Shown here: piece after piece, positions 57,154 through 64,000 of the stretch
Layout of the letters: the number at the start of each line of letters is the position of its first letter
Numbering within the stretch: position 1 is the stretch's first letter
Source of the DNA: an uncultured Candidatus Saccharibacteria bacterium
Lineage (GTDB): Bacteria > Patescibacteriota > Saccharimonadia > Saccharimonadales > Saccharimonadaceae
Length of the DNA: 64,000 bases
NCBI GenBank assembly: GCA_946406315.1
Contig: CAMJKD010000006.1
Span: 1 to 64,000 of the forward strand
Reading direction: 5' to 3'
Translations under genes and position numbers: made by a program
Notes under the pieces: generated by a model
Databases searched by the model: none
Seen by the model: the letters and a program-made list of their open reading frames with translations, nothing else
Told to the model about the DNA's origin: nothing

Positions 57154-57903
57154 CTAATATGTATTATTTTGGTATTCTTCAACCTTTTGTAGGATTGTAT
57201 AGTATGCTTTTTCCGTGTCACTATTTTTGAACTTCAACTCATCATCCTTTATTTCCCAATCAAAAAGATGATTCTTAAGATATTCGACCGCTTCGATCTC
57301 GACTTTAATCGTTGCCGACATTACGTTAAGTGTTGAATTATAATCTTTGCGTAAATTGTCGTCATCGTAGAAGATTTTGGCATTTTCAATATAAAGCTTC
57401 GAAAAATTCTCATCTAGGTTTTGTTTTTTGGTATATTCCATTGCGCCATCTTCGTTATAGAGGCGCCCGTAGTCGCCTGATAGTCTCTTGATGTTCGTGT
57501 CGGCGTCCTTTAGCTCGCTTACGACTACATCAAGTTTCTCTCTGTTCTTCTTGAGATACTTGCCATCTAAAGCATCATAGACCGCTTCACTATCGGCAAT
57601 AGACTTAATATCGATAATGTTCTTATATAAATCACCAACGTAGCTCTTGAGACTCTTTTCGACTTTTGCATAATCGCCAGCACTTACCGTGCGAGCTAAT
57701 ACTTCCTCAATCTTTTGTTCCTTACCATTAGTAAAAGCGTCATTGATGGCTAGTATCTCGTTTTCGAAGCGCGTTCTAGATGTGGCATTATTAACAATTA
57801 CACCTATAATAAGCGCCGCAACTAAAGCTAATCCGCATGATATTAGCATAATCTTGTTTGAACGGCGCGAGCCAGACTCTTGTTTTTTGCTCATTCTGAA
57901 CAC
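57154..57903 (-). CDS. Membrane-anchored helical protein of unknown function
   Basis: TM IMLISCGLALVAALIIGVIVN then Lys/Glu/Asp-rich helical region. Confidence 0.6.
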   Translation of the reverse strand: MFRMSKKQESGSRRSNKIMLISCGLALVAALIIGVIVNNATSRTRFENEILAINDAFTNGKEQKIEEVLARTVSAGDYAKVEKSLKSYVGDLYKNIIDIKSIADSEAVYDALDGKYLKKNREKLDVVVSELKDADTNIKRLSGDYGRLYNEDGAMEYTKKQNLDENFSKLYIENAKIFYDDDNLRKDYNSTLNVMSATIKVEIEAVEYLKNHLFDWEIKDDELKFKNSDTEKAYYTILQKVEEYQNNTY

Positions 57904-57940
57904 TCCTCCACGAATGTATACTTAATCGTATTATAACAAA

Positions 57941-59965
57941 TTACAAAGCAAACTGCGAGTTATAGAGGTCGGCATAGAAGCCGCCTTTCGCTATCAATTC
58001 TTTGTGGCTACCAGTCTCGATGATATTGCCTTCGTTCATAACAAGAATCAAATCGGCATTCTTAATCGTAGATAAGCGGTGCGCAATAATAAATGACGTG
58101 CGACCTTCCATGAGCTTATCCATAGCCTTTTGAACCAATTCCTCAGTACGAGTATCGACATTCGACGTAGCCTCATCTAGGATCAGAAATGGCGCATCCT
58201 CAACCATGCCGCGCGCAATCGTAATTAACTGTTTTTGGCCAGCCGAAATGGCTTCATTTTCTGCCACTTCTGTATTTAGACCTTTTGGAAGAGTCTTAAT
58301 GAAATGACTAAGACCTACCGTATCGCAAATCTTTAGAATCTTTTCGTCGCTTACATTCTTATGGTTATAGACAATATTCTCGCGGATAGTGCCACTAAAC
58401 ATCCAGGTATCCTGCAATACCATCGTAAATAGTGAATGTATATCTGCGCGTTTCATGTCCTTTGTCGATATGTTGTCAATTCGAATGTCGCCATCTTTAA
58501 TGTCATAGAACTTCATTAAGAGGTTTACCATCGTAGTTTTACCAGCACCAGTTGGGCCAACGATGGCTATCTTTTGTCCAGCTTTCGCTTCGGCTGAGAA
58601 ATCTTTAATGATCGTCTTATTGTCATCGTAGCCAAAGCGGACGTGGTCAAATACTATATCGCCCTTAATTGTATCTTTATCAACAATTCTTTGAATATTG
58701 CGCTCATCATCCATCTCTTCCTCGTCGATGAATTCAAATACTCGCTCGCTAGCTGCTGCAGCTGGCTGTAATCCACCCACTGCCTGCGCGATGCGCGAAA
58801 GCGGAGAAGAGAAGAGGCGTACGTAAATCATGAAGGCTATAATTACGCCAAAACTAATTGTGCCATTCATTGTTAAAAGTGCACCAGTTACGCATACTGC
58901 CACGTAGCCTAGATGACCGATAAAAGCCATAATCGGATGCATTAGACCAGATAAAAATTGACTACGCTGGTTTGCAAAGCGGATTTTTTTATTGAGAGCA
59001 TCAAAACGCTTATCGGCCATAGCCTTGCCATCGTAAGCCTTCACGACTGCAATACCAGAATATACTTCTTCAATATGCGCATTGATATTTCCGAGTTCGA
59101 CCTGGCGCATTGTGAAATACTTTTGAGAGCGTTTTAGGATGGTAGTCATAAAGGCAAAGCCGAATAAGCTAGTTAATACTGCCACGAGCGCCATTGTCCA
59201 GTTTGTAATAATCATCATCACTAAAGCACCAAGCAGCAATGAACCTTCGCCAATAATCGCACCGAAGGAGTTATCCATACTGCTAGAAACCGAATCGACA
59301 TCATTCGTTACACGAGACAAGGTGTCGCCAATTTGATTTCGGTCAAAATACTTTAATGGAAGTTTGTTAATCTTGCACGAAATTCGATTACGCAAATCGC
59401 GCGCAAAACCTGCCGTGACGCGTGCCATTACAAAACCCTCGAGGAATTCTAGAATTGCTGACGAAATATACAGGCAAATCATAAAGATAGCCGCATTTTG
59501 AATCGCTTTAAAGTTCATCTTCGGCGAAATAATTGTACGCACCGATTCTGGGAGTTCGTCGATTTTTTGATATATTTTCTTCGCGTCATCTTCCGTAAAT
59601 TCCGTAATATTGCTCAACTCGGACTGCATTTCTTGCATCTTACCCACAAAGACAGTTTTATCTTCTGGACTAACGGTCACGCCGTCAATCTCGCTCGAGC
59701 TTGTCGGATTCTGCATAAGTTCAGTTGCAGTTTTTATCACTTTCTCGCGGTCTAATACTAAGCCAGCTGCTATTTCGTCAGTAATATTAGCCAGCTTGTC
59801 TGGCGCAATCACGCTTAGTACTGAGCCAGCAATCGACATAATCATTGCGACGATAATGAGGGCATAAAATGCTTTCATTTCGACTATCATACGCTTGATG
59901 GTTTTTCCGAAATCTTTGGCTTTTTCATCCTTACCGCGTCGACCGCTGGGACTACCATTAAACAT
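57941..59965 (-). CDS. ABC exporter subunit (TMD-NBD) with canonical Walker B
   Basis: Walker A GPTGAGKTT, signature ISAGQKQ, FLILDEATSNVD. Confidence 0.93.
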   Translation of the reverse strand: MFNGSPSGRRGKDEKAKDFGKTIKRMIVEMKAFYALIIVAMIMSIAGSVLSVIAPDKLANITDEIAAGLVLDREKVIKTATELMQNPTSSSEIDGVTVSPEDKTVFVGKMQEMQSELSNITEFTEDDAKKIYQKIDELPESVRTIISPKMNFKAIQNAAIFMICLYISSAILEFLEGFVMARVTAGFARDLRNRISCKINKLPLKYFDRNQIGDTLSRVTNDVDSVSSSMDNSFGAIIGEGSLLLGALVMMIITNWTMALVAVLTSLFGFAFMTTILKRSQKYFTMRQVELGNINAHIEEVYSGIAVVKAYDGKAMADKRFDALNKKIRFANQRSQFLSGLMHPIMAFIGHLGYVAVCVTGALLTMNGTISFGVIIAFMIYVRLFSSPLSRIAQAVGGLQPAAAASERVFEFIDEEEMDDERNIQRIVDKDTIKGDIVFDHVRFGYDDNKTIIKDFSAEAKAGQKIAIVGPTGAGKTTMVNLLMKFYDIKDGDIRIDNISTKDMKRADIHSLFTMVLQDTWMFSGTIRENIVYNHKNVSDEKILKICDTVGLSHFIKTLPKGLNTEVAENEAISAGQKQLITIARGMVEDAPFLILDEATSNVDTRTEELVQKAMDKLMEGRTSFIIAHRLSTIKNADLILVMNEGNIIETGSHKELIAKGGFYADLYNSQFAL

Positions 59966-61715
59966 TTAATTCCTCCTTCGTTAACTGCGAAAGGGCAATC
60001 TCTTTGTAGACCTCGCAATTCCGCATTAGCTCTTTGTGCGTGCCGCGCCCCACGCAGACGCCTTTATCTAATACGATTATTTGATCGGCATGCATAATGG
60101 TACCGATGCGCTGTGCGACAATTAGGGAGGTTGCGTCTTTTGTATAGTTTTTTAAAGCTTGGCGCAAAGCGGCATCTGTCTTGTAATCGAGCGCCGAGAA
60201 GCTATCATCGAAAATGTAAATCTCAGGATCACGCGCAACTGCGCGAGCGATAGCTAGGCGCTGTTTTTGACCACCAGATATATTCGTGCCGGCCTGTGCA
60301 ATTCGAGCGTTGTACTGTTTATCTAATTTTTCAATAAAATTTTTTGCTTGTGCGACTTTTGCCGCGGTTTGAATTTTACGCTCATTTGGTTTAGCTTTAC
60401 CATTCTCGCCGTAGGCAATATTGCTTGCTACTGTGCCGCTAAAAATCACGGCTTTTTGTGGAACGTAGCCTATTTTACGATGCAGAGCCTTTTGCTTGTA
60501 ATCTTTTACGTTTACTCCATCGACGTAAACCGTACCATCAGTCGCATCGTAAAAACGTGGCACAAGATTAATTAATGTTGATTTACCAGAACCAGTCGAG
60601 CCGACAAAAGCAATCGTTTGTCCTTTTTCGGCTCGAAAAGAGATGTCCTTCAGTAGATATTCTTTAGCATCTGGATACCTGAAGGAGACGTTGCGGAATT
60701 CCACTGTGCCAATTTCGGCAGTTTCGTCGTCAAAGTTTCCATCCTTGATTGAGATCTCTTCATCGAGTACTTCATTAATACGCTCGGCAGAAACCTGCGC
60801 GCGCGGGATCATCATAACAATCATCGCAACCATTAAGAAGCTAATTATTACATGGATAGCATAAGTGGAGAAGACGACCATATCACTAAAGACGGTTAGT
60901 TTGTCGAACATAATCGATTGACTAATCAAGACTGCGCCAATCAGGTAAATCGTCAGAGTAATGCCATTCATTACTAAATACATCATCGGCGATACGATGC
61001 TCAATACGCGATCAACAAAACGAGTCGTATCGGCAACTTCTGTGTTTACTGTATTAAATTTATGCTCCTGATATCTTTCAGCATTAAAAGCGCGCACCAC
61101 GCGAATACCAGTCAAATTTTCGCGTGTTACGCCGTTCAATTTATCGGTCAACTTCTGAATTAGCTTAAAACGCGGAATCACAATCATCATAATGGTAATC
61201 ACGGTCGCCAACATGATAATTACCGCAATACTAGTCGCCATGCTCCATTGCCAGCTTTTGCCAGATATTTTTATAATTGCCCAGATTGCCGTCATTGGCG
61301 CACGAATTAGCATATTTGCGCCCATCGTTATTACCATACGCACCTGTGTAACATCATTGGTAGTACGAGTAATAAGGGAGGCGGTCGAGAATCTTTTAAT
61401 GTCATTAAGACCTAGCTTTTCGACTTTATCAAATATCTTTTTGCGCACAATGTAGGTAAAATCGGCGCCTATATTTGAAATAAACCAAGTCGCAATAATA
61501 GTTGAAATAACACTTCCGAACGCGCACAGTAACATCATGCCGCCATTCGTGAGTATTTCACCCATCTCGCTGCCTTCGGTTTGAACTAGGCGTGTGATAG
61601 CAGACATATATTCTGGCATTTTTAATTCTAGACCTACCTGCCCAGCAATAAATAAAACCGTAAGAGCAATAAAGATATAGTCCTTTTTGCTAAAGCTTTT
61701 GAAAAGTTTAAACAT
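59958..61715 (-). CDS. ABC exporter subunit (TMD-NBD) with Walker B ending in Asp
   Basis: Walker A GSTGSGKST, signature ISGGQKQR, IYIFDDSFSALD; overlaps partner gene. Confidence 0.93.
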   Translation of the reverse strand: MFKLFKSFSKKDYIFIALTVLFIAGQVGLELKMPEYMSAITRLVQTEGSEMGEILTNGGMMLLCAFGSVISTIIATWFISNIGADFTYIVRKKIFDKVEKLGLNDIKRFSTASLITRTTNDVTQVRMVITMGANMLIRAPMTAIWAIIKISGKSWQWSMATSIAVIIMLATVITIMMIVIPRFKLIQKLTDKLNGVTRENLTGIRVVRAFNAERYQEHKFNTVNTEVADTTRFVDRVLSIVSPMMYLVMNGITLTIYLIGAVLISQSIMFDKLTVFSDMVVFSTYAIHVIISFLMVAMIVMMIPRAQVSAERINEVLDEEISIKDGNFDDETAEIGTVEFRNVSFRYPDAKEYLLKDISFRAEKGQTIAFVGSTGSGKSTLINLVPRFYDATDGTVYVDGVNVKDYKQKALHRKIGYVPQKAVIFSGTVASNIAYGENGKAKPNERKIQTAAKVAQAKNFIEKLDKQYNARIAQAGTNISGGQKQRLAIARAVARDPEIYIFDDSFSALDYKTDAALRQALKNYTKDATSLIVAQRIGTIMHADQIIVLDKGVCVGRGTHKELMRNCEVYKEIALSQLTKEELNV

Positions 61716-61783
61716 GTATTCCTTTAAGTTCTTGAAATAAGCAAGTTTAAGTATAACAAGAAAAAGCCACTATTTCTAGTAGT

Positions 61784-61832
61784 AAAAACGCCCCAGCGCC
61801 CAGACACATGAAATATCTGGATATTGGGGCGT
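61784..61832 (-). terminator. Minus-strand terminator
   Basis: ACGCCCCA ... TGGGGCGT stem with T-run on minus strand. Confidence 0.6.
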
Positions 61833-61939
61833 ATATTGCTAGACTTTCGGCCTCATCTTTACTTTATAATTGCAGTTAATCAATCTGAAATATCTTCTAG
61901 TTCAAACTCAGTAGCTTTTAAATATAATTTATTCATCGT

Positions 61940-62080
61940 TTAATAGCCATGGTAGTAGTTATCGTCGTCGTCTGCGGAAGAAACGATGAACTCGCGCCAA
62001 CCCTTGATAAACTCGCGAACACCCCAGCTAATTACTACTGTAATTGCGGCGACTGTGCATAGAGTAGCTATCTTTTTCAT
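61940..62080 (-). CDS. 46-aa small membrane protein, not in the ORF track
   Basis: MKKIATLCTVAAITVVISWGVREFIKGWREFIVSSADDDDNYYHGY*; purine-rich GGGGG SD upstream and terminator downstream. Confidence 0.6.
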   Translation of the reverse strand: MKKIATLCTVAAITVVISWGVREFIKGWREFIVSSADDDDNYYHGY

Positions 62081-62202
62081 GGATTTTTACCCCCTATCTT
62101 AAAAAGAAAATCTAGCAATACAAAAAGGACACTTGTTCGGTTCTATACCTCACAGGAACCCACATATTTTACCAACTAATTGGCGAAAAGTCAAAACTAT
62201 TA

Positions 62203-62682
62203 CTACTCCAGCGAACGAATTACGCTAATTAAGGCGCTGATTAAATCATTTTTACGGAAAAAATCATTACGCATCTTGTTGAGGCTGGTATAGTCAATCG
62301 ATACGAAGTGATCTGGGTTATTATTTTGTTCCTTCTGACTCTCAGTAATCTTATCTTCTTCTTCGTCAATGCGTGTAATTAGATTGTTACGCTCTTTACG
62401 AGTTTGCTCTAGTAAGCCCCTTGTAGTCGCTAAGTATTCAGCAAGTTCTGGACTAAGTCCATCCTTGCTCGATTCGGCTTCTAAATCAGCAGAATCTTCA
62501 TGACGAATCGGCTCTGTTTCAGCTTCCGGGTTTTGATTAAGCATCGGTGGTTCTTCCTTGACAGGCTCCTCCTTTACTGGTTCATCTTTTGTCGAATCAG
62601 CAGAAGCAACCCCTATCGGGTCATGATAATAGCTATCGTTGCTTGTTGGTTGTGGTTGATTGAAATTTGTAAAATCTTGCAT
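62203..62682 (-). CDS. Hypothetical acidic/coiled-coil protein
   Basis: Pro/Glu repeats DEPVKEEPVKEEPP then C-terminal coiled coil; SD AAGGGTG. Confidence 0.55.
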   Translation of the reverse strand: MQDFTNFNQPQPTSNDSYYHDPIGVASADSTKDEPVKEEPVKEEPPMLNQNPEAETEPIRHEDSADLEAESSKDGLSPELAEYLATTRGLLEQTRKERNNLITRIDEEEDKITESQKEQNNNPDHFVSIDYTSLNKMRNDFFRKNDLISALISVIRSLE

Positions 62683-62776
62683 TTTTGCTCACCCTTATTG
62701 AGATAACTTTGACTTTATTTTAACATAAAAATTATGATATAATGCAAAAAAGCATTAACGGATCTATAAGACAATT

Positions 62777-63343
62777 ATGCCAGACAATAAAAAAACAACT
62801 AAAAATCATTCCATAACCCATAAAAGAAACGGCAGTACATTGCCGAAAGATGAAAAAACTTGTGCACGTCTCAGACTTATGGGCGCACTCATGGCGCTCG
62901 CTAGTGTTCTGATGGCGCTATTACCATTAATGTACTCAGGGGTCTATCGCTATGTTGAAACTCATGCTGGTATCTATATGTCCAATTTTGGTATTACTTG
63001 TATGATTCTTAGCGGCTTTATTGTTGCTTTACTGTATTTCTTACTCGCTCTCTATACTATTCGGGCCGGTGAGCATAATACGCGTCTCGTCCGCGGCGTT
63101 TATCAATTTAATATTATTATGACTTTCTGCGCAATTGTAGCGGGCGTATTATTATTCCTACCATGGCCAGTACCAACCTTCAAACTTATGATGACTCACA
63201 TGGCAACGGCCGAATACATTCAGCCAGGTATTACCCCAATGTTTATTATGGTATTCGTCGATATGTCGCTGATTATAGGCTTTCTTGCTTCCGTTTCTGG
63301 TATATCCTACACCTGTCTAATTGATAAAGAAGATAAGAAATAA
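62777..63343 (+). CDS. Four-TM membrane protein of unknown function
   Basis: Four hydrophobic segments. Confidence 0.6.
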   Translation: MPDNKKTTKNHSITHKRNGSTLPKDEKTCARLRLMGALMALASVLMALLPLMYSGVYRYVETHAGIYMSNFGITCMILSGFIVALLYFLLALYTIRAGEHNTRLVRGVYQFNIIMTFCAIVAGVLLFLPWPVPTFKLMMTHMATAEYIQPGITPMFIMVFVDMSLIIGFLASVSGISYTCLIDKEDKK

Positions 63344-63363
63344 TTAATTGTTGCAACGAAACT

Positions 63364-63385
63364 AAAAAAAATAGCCCTGACGGGC
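63364..63385 (-). terminator. Terminator downstream of tRNA-Trp
   Basis: Minus strand GCCC-GTCA-GGGC-TATTTTTTTT. Confidence 0.55.
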
Positions 63386-63393
63386 AACTAAAA

Positions 63394-63469
63394 TGGCAGG
63401 GGCGGCAAGACTCGAACTCGCGACACCTGGTTTTGGAGACCAGTGCTCTACCAACTGAGCTACGCCCCT
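63394..63469 (-). tRNA. tRNA-Trp(CCA)
   Basis: Minus strand AGGGGCGTAGCTCAGTTGGTAGAGCACTGGTCTCCAAAACCAGGTGTCGCGAGTTCGAGTCTTGCCGCCCCTGCCA; anticodon loop CTCCAAA. Confidence 0.95.
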
Positions 63470-63568
63470 ATCTACTTATTTATTATATCATAGTCGGATT
63501 AAAATTGCCGAGGCGCCTAAAATAGTGTTATAATAATCATAACCATAAGAATTATTTAAGGTGGGATA

Positions 63569-64000
63569 ATGGACGCACAATCGCTTCACAATAATAATAC
63601 TCCAAGCTCAGCTAAACAACGCATTCATGCTAAATCTGCCAGCGAGCCGGAGAAGTCGAATACTTTCTTCAAAAATGAAGAAGTTATTAAGTCGGAACTT
63701 GAAAAAGAGGAATTTGACCGTGACGGCGACGGTGTTATTTCTCTTATGGAAGAATTAAGCAGTGTTGAAGATGCGAAAGCGACGGCCGATGAAGCGGCAG
63801 CTAAACTTAAACCCGCAGAAGAAAACGTTTCTGAGCCAGAAAAGAATAATGATGAAAACGATTTACCGAAAGCCGAAATTCTTACGATGACCGAAGAGAG
63901 GCACCCAAGTTTTAATGCTTTTTCGTCCGCTCACGCCTCCTCTCCAATGCCGCAACAAAACCGTCAAGCACCCATTGAAGAAGCGAAGCCAGTTAAAGAT
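63569..64000 (+). CDS. Partial CDS, Pro/Glu-rich protein with an EF-hand-like loop
   Basis: Open frame from ATG 63569 to window end; DRDGDGVISLMEEL. Confidence 0.65.
   Translation, partial: MDAQSLHNNNTPSSAKQRIHAKSASEPEKSNTFFKNEEVIKSELEKEEFDRDGDGVISLMEELSSVEDAKATADEAAAKLKPAEENVSEPEKNNDENDLPKAEILTMTEERHPSFNAFSSAHASSPMPQQNRQAPIEEAKPVKD

Noticed and set aside
1-64000. CRISPR arrays, rRNA genes, prophage structural genes
   Set aside because: No regularly spaced repeats, rRNA signatures or phage genes were recognised in the window

Overview
Gene-dense bacterial chromosome segment of moderate GC. Gene content (serS, hpf, secA, dnaK, rpsB, tsf, pheST, queH, MIP, GH57 plus GT4) and small streamlined genes suggest a Patescibacteria/CPR lineage, probably Saccharibacteria (inference only). 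TAG and TGA both act as ordinary stops. Most of the window is housekeeping or envelope genes. The least ordinary parts are: (1) a 4.1 kb divergent enzyme cluster at 436-4502 (flavoprotein/class II aldolase fusion, SpoU methylase, two methyltransferases, radical SAM) bracketed by imperfect direct repeats that resemble a tRNA T-arm; (2) a decayed strip at 5.7-7.5 kb next to a NERD-helicase gene, including an amber-interrupted paralog of an intact gene at 18.5 kb; (3) an MMPL transporter with about six helical repeats in an extracytoplasmic loop, divergent from a TetR gene with a palindrome on its -10; (4) a tandem double CIRCE operator on dnaK; (5) many start codons 6-10 nt after a -10 box, consistent with frequent leaderless transcription; (6) an unannotated 35-aa basic ORF downstream of rpmE2; (7) an intact IS30-family element with perfect 20-bp inverted repeats beside a promoter with a structured leader. 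No CRISPR array or rRNA was seen. Two tRNAs (Pro-GGG, Trp-CCA) are present.
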